A DNA stretch of 64,000 nucleotides from Streptomyces sp. NBC_00162. GTDB taxonomy: Bacteria > Actinomycetota > Actinomycetes > Streptomycetales > Streptomycetaceae. The stretch covers positions 6,510,001 through 6,574,000 of the forward strand of contig NZ_CP102509.1 of assembly GCF_024611995.1 (NCBI RefSeq). The letters run 5' to 3'. Shown piece by piece: positions 37,409-46,083 of the stretch. Made by a program: the position numbers and the translations under genes. The notes beneath the pieces were generated by a model. That model worked only from the letters and a program-made list of their open reading frames with translations, did no database searches and was not told the origin of the DNA. Each line of letters begins with the position of its first letter. Position 1 is the first letter of the stretch.

Positions 37409-38201
37409 GTACGGCGGTGCGGTTCGGGACGTGCCGGCTGAGCCAGCGGAAATGCCCCAGGGGTGAGAAGGCGTCCTGGCCGCCGCGCCAGAGCAGGACC
37501 CGTCCGGGGATCGAGGCGGGATCGAACCCCCAGGGCCGGCAGAAGGCCAGGCTGTCGTCCAGCCAGCCGTAGGCCGAGACGCGCAGCGACTCCCGGTAGT
37601 TTTCCAAGATCGACTGGCGCACCCGGCCGTCCGCGACGACCCGCAAGTCGTCGTCGGCGAGTTCCTTCCGCAGCTCTTCGAGCAGCCGGCCGGGATCTCG
37701 GCTGATCGCCGCCGCCCGGGGAGTGAGCCGGCGCTCCAGCGCCGCCGGATCGGCGACCGCGAGGCGGAAGTGCTCCACGTTGTGGGGGGTCATGCCGCCG
37801 AACCAGTCGAGCCCCGTCCCGTCGCTCGGCGCGAGGCTGGCCAGGGCAGCCGTCCCCGTCACCCGCTTCGGGAGCAGCGCCGCGCAGGCCAGGGCGTGCG
37901 GACCGCCCCCGGAGCGGCCGACGACGGCGAAGGTGTCCACGCCCAATGCGTCCGCGACGGCCGCGGAGTCGTGGGCGGCGTCGGCCACCGTCCGCCCCGG
38001 GGCCCGCTCGGAGTCCCCGTAGCCGGGCCGGTCGTAGGCGAAGAAGCGGACGTCCGGACGGATCTCCGTGATGTCGCGCAACGCGCTCCCGAGCCGGCAT
38101 CCCGGCATTCCGTGGTGCAGGAGCACGGGCACCCCGTCCGGCGCCCCCCAGACCTCGGCCACGATCAGACGGCCGTCTTCTGCCTTCACCTCGACGCGCA
38201 C
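37341..38201 (-). CDS. Alpha/beta hydrolase
   Basis: A 286-aa cytoplasmic hydrolase. The oxyanion region is 'VLLHHGMPGCRLG'. The nucleophile elbow is G-R-S-G-G-G (Ser near residue 94), the acid lies in 'WRGGQDAFSPLGH' and the catalytic His in 'KPGAGHFA'. Substrate unknown. GTG 38201 has GGAGGT immediately upstream (3-nt spacing); a GTG four codons in is possible. It is divergent from the FxsA precursor gene and convergent with a membrane-protein gene that it overlaps. Confidence 0.85.
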   Translation of the reverse strand: MRVEVKAEDGRLIVAEVWGAPDGVPVLLHHGMPGCRLGSALRDITEIRPDVRFFAYDRPGYGDSERAPGRTVADAAHDSAAVADALGVDTFAVVGRSGGGPHALACAALLPKRVTGTAALASLAPSDGTGLDWFGGMTPHNVEHFRLAVADPAALERRLTPRAAAISRDPGRLLEELRKELADDDLRVVADGRVRQSILENYRESLRVSAYGWLDDSLAFCRPWGFDPASIPGRVLLWRGGQDAFSPLGHFRWLSRHVPNRTAVLKPGAGHFAAQCALPEALDWLL

Positions 38202-38239
38202 GACACCTCCGCGGTCTTTCGGCTTCCTGCCGATGTCCC

Positions 38240-38245
38240 TAGTCT
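38240..38245 (+). promoter_or_regulatory. Candidate -10 of the fxsA-fxsB unit
   Basis: TAGTCT fits TANNNT and lies 53 nt before the fxsA GTG, in the 96-bp gap to the divergent hydrolase. No clear -35. It allows a short leader with the GGAGGGGG SD. Confidence 0.3.
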
Positions 38246-38297
38246 CATGACGACAGCTCTTTTGATGGAAACACAGCCACGACCCGGAGGGGGACCC

Positions 38298-38480
38298 GTG
38301 ACGACCACTCAGAAGCAGCAGCCCGCAGTTCTGCCAGTACGGGAGGAGGGCGGCGGCCGGCCGTCACTGGCCTCGCTCACCGCCCGTGGCGCGGAAGCCG
38401 ATCTGCGGATCGCCCGGGTGCTGCCCGCGGCGGCCGCTCCCGGCGGCCCGCGGACGGTCACCTTCAACTCCTCGCTCTGA
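38298..38480 (+). CDS. fxsA: FxsA-type RiPP precursor peptide (FXSXX-COOH)
   Basis: A 60-aa peptide starting at GTG 38298 behind GGAGGGGG. The last five residues, F56-N57-S58-S59-L60, match the FXSXX-COOH signature that defines FxsA precursors. The leader includes 'PSLASLTARGAEADLRIARV', the conserved recognition-type helix of the family. The gene directly precedes fxsB. FxsB-family radical SAM enzymes are reported to join the aromatic ring to the backbone-adjacent carbon of the third residue of such a motif, so a crosslink across F-N-S is predicted. Upstream in-frame ATGs (38247, 38265) lack an SD. Confidence 0.88.
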   Translation: MTTTQKQQPAVLPVREEGGGRPSLASLTARGAEADLRIARVLPAAAAPGGPRTVTFNSSL

Positions 38481-38500
38481 GCACGGGCGCACCCGTCGCG

Positions 38501-40777
38501 ATGGAGCCCGCCGGGGCCGGTGCCTTACCGCTCATCCCGTTCCGCGAGTTCGTGGTCAAGGTGCACAGCAGATGCGATCTCGCATGCGACCACTGCTACA
38601 TCTACGAACACGCGGACCAGAGTTGGCGGCGGCGGCCCGCGGTGGTCTCCGACGCGGTGGCGGAGCGCATCGCGCAGCGGCTGGCCGAGCACGCGGCCAC
38701 CCACGGCCTGCCCTCGGTGACCGTCATCCTGCTCGGCGGCGAGCCGCTGCTGGCAGGCCCGGTCCGTCTCCGGACGCTCTGCGAGGCGCTCACCCGAGCC
38801 CTCGACGGGGTGAGCGCACTCGATCTGCGCATCCACACCAACGGGCTGCGGCTGAACACCGCCTTTCTCGACCTGTTCCGCGAGTACGGGGTCAAGGTCG
38901 GAGTGTCCCTCGACGGCGACCGCGCGGCCAACGACCGGCACCGCCGCTTCGCGAACGGCCGTACCAGCCACCCCGGGGTCCTCAAGGCGCTCGGACTGCT
39001 GCGGCAGGACCGCTACCGGCACCTGTACCAGGGACTGCTCTGCACGGTGGACGTGGAGAACGACCCCCGCGCGGTGTTCGACGCGCTCACCGCGCTCGAA
39101 CCGCCGCGCATCGACTTCCTGTTGCCGCACGCCACGTGGGAGACGCCCCCGGCCAGGCCCGACGGACGCCCCGACGCGTACGCCCGGTGGCTCCTGCGGG
39201 TCTTCGACCGGTGGGAGGCGCGGGGCAGGCCGGTCCCCGTCCGGATGTTCGACTCCCTGCTGAGCACCCTGCGGGGCGGGCCGAGCCTGACCGAATCGCT
39301 CGGCCTGGCGCCCACGGACCTGGTCGTCGTCGAGACCGACGGCACCCTTGAGCAGGCCGACTCGCTGAAGACCGCTCACGAGGGCGCGGCCGCCACCGGT
39401 TTCGACGTCTTCACCCACACCTTCGACGAGGTGGCGGCCCATCCCGGCATCCGGGCCCGCCAGTCGGGCCTCGCGGGCGTCAGCGCCGCCTGCCGCCGGT
39501 GCCCCGTGGTGCGCTCGTGCGGCGGAGGCCTCTACGCACACCGCTACCGAGCCCCGAACGGCTTCGACAACCCCTCCGTCTACTGCACCGACCTGCGGGA
39601 ACTGGTCGACGGGGTCGAAGCGCGCACCGCCCGGGCCGCCGTCGCGCCCGAGAGCGCCGATCCCGCCGCGCTGTCGGCCTCCCAGCAGGAGCTGACCCGG
39701 GTGCTGCTGGCCCGGCTGCACGCGGATCTGGCGGATCTGGCGGGCTCAGGGGGCGAGGGCTGGCAGCGCTCCTGGGAGCTGATCACGGCCCTCGAGGCCG
39801 AGGCGCCCGACGCGCTCGATGCCGTACTGGACCATCCGTACACGCGCACCTGGCTGATCCGTGCCCTGCACGCCGTACGCCGGGGACGGCGGCCGGACGA
39901 ACCGGTTGCCTTCCGGCTGTCCGCGCTGGCCGCGGCGGCCGCGGTGCGGGGGCGGCTGGAGGCGACCGTGAGCGTGGTCCATCGGGGCGGTGAGCTGTAC
40001 CTGCCGACGCTGGGGCTGTTGCGCACGGGCCGTACCGAGGTGGGGATCAGGGCCGCCAGCGAGGGGTTCCGCGTACGGGAAGGCAGTACCGAGCGGCGCT
40101 TCGGGCGTTTCGAGGAAGACCCCGGGTGGCAGCCCGTACGGGTCTGGCCGGGAGCCGGGGCGGACGCGCCGCCGATGGCTCTGGACGACCTGGACCCCTA
40201 CCGCGACTGCTTCTCCCGGACGCCCAGGACGAGGCTGGACGGAGCCGAGGCCGGGGACTGGCAGCGTCGCCTCGGCGCCGCCTGGGAGCTGCTGCACCGC
40301 ACGGTGCCGGGCCTCGCGCGGGAGACGGCCGCCGGGCTGGGCACGCTCACACCGCTCACCGGTCCCGGTTCCGGTTCCGGTTCCGGGAAGGCGGGGCAGT
40401 GCGGGCCCGGGGCGCTGGGCGTGCCCTACGCGGCGGACGTACGCCGGACCGCGCTCGCGCTGCTCACCGGGCGGCGCCGGGCCGGGCTCCGCGAGCTGAC
40501 CGAGGTGGCCGACCTGTACGCGCTGGACGGGGAGTGGCTGCACGAGTCCCCGTGGCGGGAGCGGCCGGTGCCGGTGTCGGAGCTGCTGGCCGATGCGTAC
40601 GTGCGGGTGGCGGCGGAGGAGTACCGGCGGTCGGAAGGCCCCGTCGGTGGCGCCGGCCCCGGCGACGGCGATGTGATCAAGCGTGCGCTGGACCGGCTCT
40701 CCGGCGCGGCCGAGCTGACCGTGAGCGGCAAGGCGGTCGTCGCGCGACTGCGCCGGGAGTTCGAATCGGGAGCCTGA
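38501..40777 (+). CDS. fxsB: FxsB-family radical SAM/SPASM peptide-modifying enzyme with inactivated metallohydrolase-like extension
   Basis: A 758-aa maturase. The radical SAM cluster is C25-x3-C29-x2-C32 (R-C-D-L-A-C-D-H-C-Y). The SAM-binding 'ILLGGEPLL' follows. The SPASM region at about residues 330-365 includes 'CRRCPVVRSCGGGLYAHRY' and a later Cys in 'VYCTDLRELV'. The C-terminal 390 residues resemble HEXXH-type domains that accompany such enzymes, but the zinc motif is missing (a 'LLTGRRRAG' stretch stands at the expected place). This is the 'inactivated extension' form known for FxsB. A (GS)4-like linker at about residue 625 is encoded by CCGGTT repeats. ATG 38501; weak SD, 20 nt after fxsA. 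Confidence 0.9.
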   Translation: MEPAGAGALPLIPFREFVVKVHSRCDLACDHCYIYEHADQSWRRRPAVVSDAVAERIAQRLAEHAATHGLPSVTVILLGGEPLLAGPVRLRTLCEALTRALDGVSALDLRIHTNGLRLNTAFLDLFREYGVKVGVSLDGDRAANDRHRRFANGRTSHPGVLKALGLLRQDRYRHLYQGLLCTVDVENDPRAVFDALTALEPPRIDFLLPHATWETPPARPDGRPDAYARWLLRVFDRWEARGRPVPVRMFDSLLSTLRGGPSLTESLGLAPTDLVVVETDGTLEQADSLKTAHEGAAATGFDVFTHTFDEVAAHPGIRARQSGLAGVSAACRRCPVVRSCGGGLYAHRYRAPNGFDNPSVYCTDLRELVDGVEARTARAAVAPESADPAALSASQQELTRVLLARLHADLADLAGSGGEGWQRSWELITALEAEAPDALDAVLDHPYTRTWLIRALHAVRRGRRPDEPVAFRLSALAAAAAVRGRLEATVSVVHRGGELYLPTLGLLRTGRTEVGIRAASEGFRVREGSTERRFGRFEEDPGWQPVRVWPGAGADAPPMALDDLDPYRDCFSRTPRTRLDGAEAGDWQRRLGAAWELLHRTVPGLARETAAGLGTLTPLTGPGSGSGSGKAGQCGPGALGVPYAADVRRTALALLTGRRRAGLRELTEVADLYALDGEWLHESPWRERPVPVSELLADAYVRVAAEEYRRSEGPVGGAGPGDGDVIKRALDRLSGAAELTVSGKAVVARLRREFESGA

Positions 40778-40800
40778 AACGGGAATGCGGAAGGTTGGCG

Positions 40801-40838
40801 AAGGGCCCGTCCGGGGCGCGAACCCCGGGCGGGCCTTT
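40801..40838. terminator. Bidirectional terminator between fxsB and the TetR gene
   Basis: A 16-bp stem with two wobble pairs: AAGGGCCCGTCCGGGG against CCCCGGGCGGGCCTTT, with a 6-nt loop. TTT ends the + strand side and CTT the - strand side. It serves both convergent genes. Confidence 0.85.
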
Positions 40839-40876
40839 CGCGCGTGCGCCAGGCCTGCGTGTGGTTACGCGTGCGG

Positions 40877-41482
40877 CTACGTGTGCGGGACGAGGAGGGC
40901 CGCCGCCGAGCGGGCCCGCTCCAGGGCCCCGGCGCGGTCCGCGCCGCGCTGGCCCAGCACCACCCGGGTGCTCAGCCCGTCCAGCAGCGCGAGCAGTTCC
41001 GAGGCCCGGGCGGGGACGTCCATGGGGGCGAAGCGGCCCTGGTCCACGCCCTTGGCCAGCAGGGACTCCAGGTCCTGCTGCCAGCTCTCGTCGATCTCCT
41101 CCTGGGCCGCCTTCAGCGGTTCGTTGGAGGCCGTACGGGCCCACAGCTCGATCCACAGCGTCCAGCGCGGGTCGCGCGGGCCCTCGGGGAGGTAGAGCTC
41201 CAGGAACTGGTCGAGCTTGCGGGCGGCCGTCAGCCTCCGGCCGAGCAGGGCCCGGCGCTCGCCGGTGAGCAGCTCCTCGCTCCAGCGCAAGGCCTCCAGC
41301 AGGAGCCGGTCCTTGCTGCCGAAGTAGTACAGGATGTGGCCGCCGCTGGTGCCGAGCCGCTCGGCCAGCGCGGACATGGTGAGCGCCGCCAGCCCGTTCT
41401 CGGCGATCGCCGCCATGGCCTCTTCCAGCATCCGCTCCTGGGCGATCCGCCCGTCGCGCCGCCGTGCTGCTCCCGCCACCAC
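40877..41482 (-). CDS. TetR-family transcriptional regulator
   Basis: A 201-aa repressor-type protein. The DNA-binding helix-turn-helix is at about residues 22-60: 'ALTMSALAERLGTSGGHILY' then Y-F-G-S-K-D-R-L, the classical TetR ending. The C-terminal ligand domain has the 'RWTLWIELWARTASN' pattern seen in BetI-like regulators. GTG 41482 after GGGAG. It is divergent from a nucleobase-type permease and amidohydrolase, its likely targets, with two dyads in the gap. Confidence 0.9.
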   Translation of the reverse strand: MVAGAARRRDGRIAQERMLEEAMAAIAENGLAALTMSALAERLGTSGGHILYYFGSKDRLLLEALRWSEELLTGERRALLGRRLTAARKLDQFLELYLPEGPRDPRWTLWIELWARTASNEPLKAAQEEIDESWQQDLESLLAKGVDQGRFAPMDVPARASELLALLDGLSTRVVLGQRGADRAGALERARSAAALLVPHT

Positions 41483-41556
41483 TCCCGCCCTCCGGATCTT
41501 CCTGGCCAGACCCTATCCCGGACAGGGTCTTGACGGGATCCCGGTGCAGCCCGCAT

Positions 41557-41573
41557 CTTGAATGCCATTCAAG
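41557..41573. promoter_or_regulatory. Perfect dyad, probable TetR operator 1
   Basis: CTTGAATG-C-CATTCAAG, 8-bp arms around one base, between the divergent TetR and permease genes. Its centre is 20 bp from a second, weaker dyad, i.e. about two helical turns. Confidence 0.65.
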
Positions 41574-41575
41574 AA

Positions 41576-41593
41576 CTTAGAACGTCGTTCAAG
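41576..41593. promoter_or_regulatory. Related dyad, probable TetR operator 2
   Basis: CTTA-GAACG-T-CGTTC-AAG: a perfect 5-bp core GAACG/CGTTC with CTT/AAG ends like operator 1, but with one extra base in the left arm. It overlaps the likely 5' leader of the permease transcript. Confidence 0.5.
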
Positions 41594-41617
41594 ATCGCTC
41601 AAGGTCAGGGGTACGTC

Positions 41618-43006
41618 ATGGGACAGCAGGAGACAGCCGACGTCGACGAGGTGTTCCGGGTCGAGACCCACGGGATCGACCCCATCCCCGACGCCGAACG
41701 CCACGGCAGCGCCAAGGACCTCTTCTGGCTCTGGTTCGGCTCCAACCTCACCTTCACCTACGTGATCAACGGGGCCCTGGCCGTGGCCTTCGGGCTCTCC
41801 TTCTGGCAGGCCGCCGCCGTGGTCGTGATCAGCGGACTGTCCTTCTTCGCCGTCAGCGCCGCCGGGCTCAGCGGCATCCGCACCGGCACCGCCACCCTGG
41901 TCATCTCCCGCGCCGCGTTCGGAGTCCGCGGCAACTTCCCGGCCGGCGTCCTCAACTGGGTGGTGAGCATCGGCTACACCATCGTCAACACCGTGGTCGG
42001 GACGCTCGCGCTGGAGGTCTTCTTCGCCGAGGTCGGGCTGGGAGGCGGGCACCTGGTACGCGGGCTCGCACTCGGCGTCACCCTCGCGCTGACCTTCGCC
42101 GTCGCCATGTGGGGACACGCCACCGTGCAGTTCGCCGAGCGCTGGATGGCCTACGTCCTCGCCGCCGGCTTCGGCGTGCTGCTGGTGTTCGTCCTGCCCG
42201 GCGCCGACACCGCCGCCCCGGCCGCCGCCCCCGGACTGTCCGGCTGGAGCCTGGCCTTCGTCGTCATGCTCGCCGGGCCGTTCTCGTACCTGCCGATGCC
42301 CGCCGACTACACCCGCTACCTGCCCCGGACCACCTCCCTGAAGTCGATCACCTGGATGGGAGCCCTCGGCGGCTTCGTCTCCTCCGTGGCCCTCGGCGTC
42401 GCGGGCGTCGCCGCCGCCACCCAGACCGACATGACCGACGCCGTCGCCGGGGCCGAGAGCCTGCTGCCCGGCTGGTTCCAGCCGCTGTTCCTGGCCCTCG
42501 TACTCGGCGGATCGGTCACCAACTCGATCATCACGCTCTACTCCTCCAGCCTGAACCTGCAGGTCCTCGGCATCCCGTGGAGCCGTGCCCGGGCCATCGT
42601 GATCAGCGCCGCCGTCACCGCGCTCGGCTCGCTCGCCGCGCTCTTCCTCACCGACTTCACCACCTCCCTGCTCTCCTTCCTCTCCCTCCTGATCATCGTG
42701 TTCGCGCCCTGGGGCGGGGTCTTCCTCGCCGACATGCTGCTGCGCCGCTGCCGCTACGACGCCGACGCGCTGCACACCGGGCGCGAGGGCGTGTACTGGT
42801 ACCGCGCCGGCTACCACCCGGCCGGGGCGGCCGCCCTGCTCGCCGGCATCGTCTTCGCCGCCCTGACCTGCGACTCCGAGCTGTGGACGGGCCCGCTGGT
42901 GGCCCCTCTCGGCGGCGCCGACCTCACCCTCCTCGGCTCGGTCGTCTCCGCGCTCACGTACTGGGCCCTCGTACGCCGCGTCTCGTCGTACGTCCCGGCC
43001 GCCTGA
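41618..43006 (+). CDS. NCS1-family nucleobase/cytosine-type permease
   Basis: A 462-aa membrane transporter with 12 predicted helices, NCS1 (CodB/Fur-like). 'DLFWLWFGSNLTFTYVINGA' in helix 1, 'SRAAFGVRGNFPAG' after helix 2 and 'PADYTRYLPRTTS' are family signatures. It imports purines, pyrimidines, hydantoins or related rings with a cation. ATG 41618 has AAGGTCAGGGG upstream. It is followed 32 nt later by an amidohydrolase, which suggests uptake followed by ring opening or deamination of one compound. Confidence 0.9.
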   Translation: MGQQETADVDEVFRVETHGIDPIPDAERHGSAKDLFWLWFGSNLTFTYVINGALAVAFGLSFWQAAAVVVISGLSFFAVSAAGLSGIRTGTATLVISRAAFGVRGNFPAGVLNWVVSIGYTIVNTVVGTLALEVFFAEVGLGGGHLVRGLALGVTLALTFAVAMWGHATVQFAERWMAYVLAAGFGVLLVFVLPGADTAAPAAAPGLSGWSLAFVVMLAGPFSYLPMPADYTRYLPRTTSLKSITWMGALGGFVSSVALGVAGVAAATQTDMTDAVAGAESLLPGWFQPLFLALVLGGSVTNSIITLYSSSLNLQVLGIPWSRARAIVISAAVTALGSLAALFLTDFTTSLLSFLSLLIIVFAPWGGVFLADMLLRRCRYDADALHTGREGVYWYRAGYHPAGAAALLAGIVFAALTCDSELWTGPLVAPLGGADLTLLGSVVSALTYWALVRRVSSYVPAA

Positions 43007-43038
43007 ACACAACGCCCTACGCAATGGAGCACCCTCAC

Positions 43039-44694
43039 ATGGCACGCCGCCCCTTCCCCGCCGACCTGCTGCTCACCGGAGCCCGGATCCACACCGTGGA
43101 CCCGGAGCTGCCCGAGGCCGAAGCCCTCGCCGTCCATGACGGGGTGATCGTCTGGGTCGGCCGGGACGCCGAGGCCGCCGCCTGGGCCGGACCGGACACC
43201 GAGCGGATCGACGCGAGCGGGAAGCTGGTGCTGCCCGGCTTCATCGACGCGCACAACCACGTCCGGCTCGGTTCCGACGAAGCCTGCGTGCAACTCGCCG
43301 GGGTGCGCAGCCTGGACGGCATCCACGCACGGATCCTGGCCTGGCGGGAGGCCCACCCGGACGCCGAGTGGATCGAGGCCGAAGCCTTCGACTACTCCGC
43401 CATCCCCGGCGGACGGATGCCGGACGCCGCCGACCTGGACCCGGTCACCGGGGACATCCCGGCCATCGTGCTCTCGTACGACGTCCACACGGCCTGGCTG
43501 AACACGGCGGCCATGCGGCGTCTGGGCGTCACCCGGGACCGTACTGACCTGCCCTTCGGCACGGCGGCGGTGGACCCGGAGACCGGCGAACCCACCGGAT
43601 TCGTCAAGGACTTCGCCGTCAAGGGGCTCTCGCGGGACGGGCACCGGGCGCTGCGTGAACTGGGCGTGCCGTGGGCCGCGCCGGACCGGCAGTACGGGCG
43701 GCTCGCGAAGAGCCTGGACGACGCGATCGGCTTCGGCATCACCACGGTGGTGGAGCCGCAGAACTCGCTCGACGACCTGGAGCTCTACGAACGCGCCCGG
43801 GCGGAGGGGCGGCTGCGCTCGCGGATCGTCGCGGCGCTGTTCCACCCGCGCGGCACGGGTGAGTCCGACCTGGCCGACTTCGAGGAGGCGGCCCGCCGGT
43901 TCTCCGGGGACCGGCTGCGGGTGGGCCCGCTCAAGCTGTACATCGACGACGTGGTGGAACCGCGGACGGCCGCGCTCCTGGAGCCGTACGCGGGCTGCGG
44001 CCACCACCGGGGCGAGACCTTCTACCCGGCCGAGGAGTTCGCGGAGCTCCTCGCCGGGCTGGACGCGCGGGGCTTCCAGTGCTTCGTGCACGCCACGGGT
44101 GACCGGGGCATCCGGACCGTCCTGGACGCGGTGGAACACGCGCGGTCGGTGAACGGCCCGCGCGATGCCCGCCACCAGGTGGTGCACGTGGAGTGCCTGG
44201 ATCCGGCGGACGTGGAGCGCTTCGCGGAACTGGGCGTGGTGGCCTGCATGCAGCCGAGGCACTGCGCACCGGAGATCGCGGGCCCCGGGCAGGACTGGGC
44301 CGAGAACGTGGGCGAGGACCGCTGGCACAAGGCGTGGCCGATGCGGAGCCTGCACGAGGCGGGGGCGGTCCTGGCCTTCTCCAGCGACTGGAACGTGGCG
44401 GAGATGGACCCGATGATCGGCATCTACACGGCGGTGACCCGCCGCCCCCTGGCCGGCGGCGAGCCGTGGCAGCCGGCCGAGACGGTGGACGTGGAGACGG
44501 CGGTGTACGGCTACACGATGGGCTCCGCCTACGCCAACTTCCTCGAGGCCGAGCGGGGTTCCCTCACGGTGGGCAAGGCGGCGGACCTCGTCGTCCTGTC
44601 CCGGGACATCCTCTCCGCCCCGGCCTCCGAGATCCCGGGCACGGTCGCCGAAACGGTGGTGGTGGCGGGCGAGGTGGTCCACCGGACCGCCTGA
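43039..44694 (+). CDS. YtcJ-like amidohydrolase
   Basis: A 551-aa metal-dependent hydrolase of the amidohydrolase superfamily. The first metal motif is 'LPGFIDAHNHVRLG' (H-x-H). Further metal/catalytic positions are in 'FVHATGDRGI', 'VHVECLDPAD' and 'AFSSDWNVAEMDP' (S-D-W). The C-terminal 'GSLTVGKAADLVVLS' closes the beta-sandwich. It probably hydrolyses the substrate imported by the upstream NCS1 permease. ATG 43039 has GGAG 10 nt upstream; ATG 43024 lacks an SD. The weak hairpin TTCCTCG-GGGG-CGAGGAA (44728-44745) lies behind it. Confidence 0.88.
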   Translation: MARRPFPADLLLTGARIHTVDPELPEAEALAVHDGVIVWVGRDAEAAAWAGPDTERIDASGKLVLPGFIDAHNHVRLGSDEACVQLAGVRSLDGIHARILAWREAHPDAEWIEAEAFDYSAIPGGRMPDAADLDPVTGDIPAIVLSYDVHTAWLNTAAMRRLGVTRDRTDLPFGTAAVDPETGEPTGFVKDFAVKGLSRDGHRALRELGVPWAAPDRQYGRLAKSLDDAIGFGITTVVEPQNSLDDLELYERARAEGRLRSRIVAALFHPRGTGESDLADFEEAARRFSGDRLRVGPLKLYIDDVVEPRTAALLEPYAGCGHHRGETFYPAEEFAELLAGLDARGFQCFVHATGDRGIRTVLDAVEHARSVNGPRDARHQVVHVECLDPADVERFAELGVVACMQPRHCAPEIAGPGQDWAENVGEDRWHKAWPMRSLHEAGAVLAFSSDWNVAEMDPMIGIYTAVTRRPLAGGEPWQPAETVDVETAVYGYTMGSAYANFLEAERGSLTVGKAADLVVLSRDILSAPASEIPGTVAETVVVAGEVVHRTA

Positions 44695-44781
44695 CGCCGC
44701 GGGCCGTGGTGATCACGTTTCCGGGTGTTCCTCGGGGGCGAGGAAGCGGCCGGTTGCGCAAGCCGGGAAGGCCCGGGGTGT

Positions 44782-45900
44782 TCACCGGGTTTCCGTCCCC
44801 TCGCCCGCGAACCGGGGGACGGACGGCGAGTCGTCGGGGAGCCCGCTGCCCACGGCGGCGCCCGGCCGGCCCCCGCGGAAGTGCGCGCAGGCGATCGTGA
44901 TCGCCGAGCCGGCCGCCGCCCAGGCGGCCAGCACCAGCATCGGCCCGGTCATGTCGTTGCCCTTGAAGTACGTGATGGAGCGGGCGGCGTAGGTGCCGGC
45001 GCCCGGTGGCAGGGCCGGGCCGATGGCCTTCCAGAACGGCGGCAGCAGCGGGTACGGGTAGGCGCCGCCCGCGCTCGGGTTGCCGAGCACCACGATCAGC
45101 AGGATCGCGAGACCGATGCCGACCACGCCCGCCAGCCCCTGGAAGGCCAGGGTGATGGCGCCGACGGCGAAGACGACCAGGGTGCCCAGTCCCCACAAGC
45201 CCATGATCGGGCCGGGCAGCGCGCCCAGGACCGGGCCCGCGATGACCGCGCCGAGCAGGCCCGCGGCGATCGCGTACAGGAGCAGCGCGCCGAGCCGGAT
45301 GACCGCGCGGTGGACGTTGGCGGGCCGGGCACCGGCGCTGATGGCGAGGATCGCGGCGCACAGGTAACCGCCCACGCACCAGCCGACGACCAGGTAGAAG
45401 GAGCTCAGGCCGCGGCTGTCGCCCTTGTCGGCCGGGGCCACGTCGGTGACCTGGACGGTCCGCCCCTGGGCCCTCTCCACCGCGCGGACGATCTCTTCGA
45501 CGGCCTGCGAGAGGGAGGCCCCGCCGCCGGAGGCGACCAGCAGCCTGTCGGTCCGGCCGGCCGGGTCGATGATCAGCGCGCCGTCCACGTCCCGGTTCTC
45601 GATCAGGCGGATCGCGGCGGCCTCGTCCTCGGCCGTACGGGGGTCGAGCGGCTTGCCGGGCAGGGCGGCGAGCTGCTGTACGGACCGCTCGGCGACCGGT
45701 GCGACGGGGGCGGCCACGGCGATCGGGATCTCGCTGGGCTTCGGGTGGTGGAAGGCACCGATGTACGAGGTGATGAACGCGAGCTGGAGGACCAGCACCC
45801 CCAGGACCAGCAGGGCTGCCCGGATGGTCACGGCGTCCTTGATCTCGGCGAGGAAGCCGCCGGACGGACCTGCGTCGGTGCTCTCGGTGGGCTGGGTCAT
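44782..45900 (-). CDS. DUF3533/ABC-2-like membrane protein
   Basis: A 372-aa protein. One helix near residues 28-48 is followed by an extracytoplasmic domain of about 120 residues ('RTAEDEAAAIRLIENRDVDG', 'SLSQAVEEIVRAVERAQ'). Then come about five helices and a cytoplasmic tail. This one-loop-five arrangement recalls the YhgE/Pip and DUF3533 families, related to ABC-2 permeases. No ATPase gene adjoins it. Possible roles are export or envelope maintenance. ATG 45900. It is divergent from dnaE2 by 183 bp. Confidence 0.75.
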   Translation of the reverse strand: MTQPTESTDAGPSGGFLAEIKDAVTIRAALLVLGVLVLQLAFITSYIGAFHHPKPSEIPIAVAAPVAPVAERSVQQLAALPGKPLDPRTAEDEAAAIRLIENRDVDGALIIDPAGRTDRLLVASGGGASLSQAVEEIVRAVERAQGRTVQVTDVAPADKGDSRGLSSFYLVVGWCVGGYLCAAILAISAGARPANVHRAVIRLGALLLYAIAAGLLGAVIAGPVLGALPGPIMGLWGLGTLVVFAVGAITLAFQGLAGVVGIGLAILLIVVLGNPSAGGAYPYPLLPPFWKAIGPALPPGAGTYAARSITYFKGNDMTGPMLVLAAWAAAGSAITIACAHFRGGRPGAAVGSGLPDDSPSVPRFAGEGTETR

Positions 45901-45997
45901 GCCCCCCACGCTCGGCGTGCGGGGGACGGCGCGCAGCAGGGGTGGGCCGAATGGATGATCTTCCCTGGGGGCACCTCCCAGCGGTAGCCGGGGGAGA

Positions 45998-46013
45998 TCG
46001 AACAAGTGTTTCG
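45998..46013 (+). promoter_or_regulatory. LexA (SOS)-like box upstream of dnaE2
   Basis: TCGAACAAGTGTTTCG fits the actinobacterial/Gram-positive SOS consensus CGAAC-N4-GTTCG at 8 of 10 fixed positions: left half perfect, right half GTTTC. It is 71-86 nt before the dnaE2 start. DnaE2 is damage-induced in mycobacteria. Regulation here is inferred. Confidence 0.5.
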
Positions 46014-46083
46014 CACGGATATTCGAATTGCTCTATGGTGGATGACGGGGGGAGGTTCATCGAGCGAAAGCAGGAGGCCGCGG

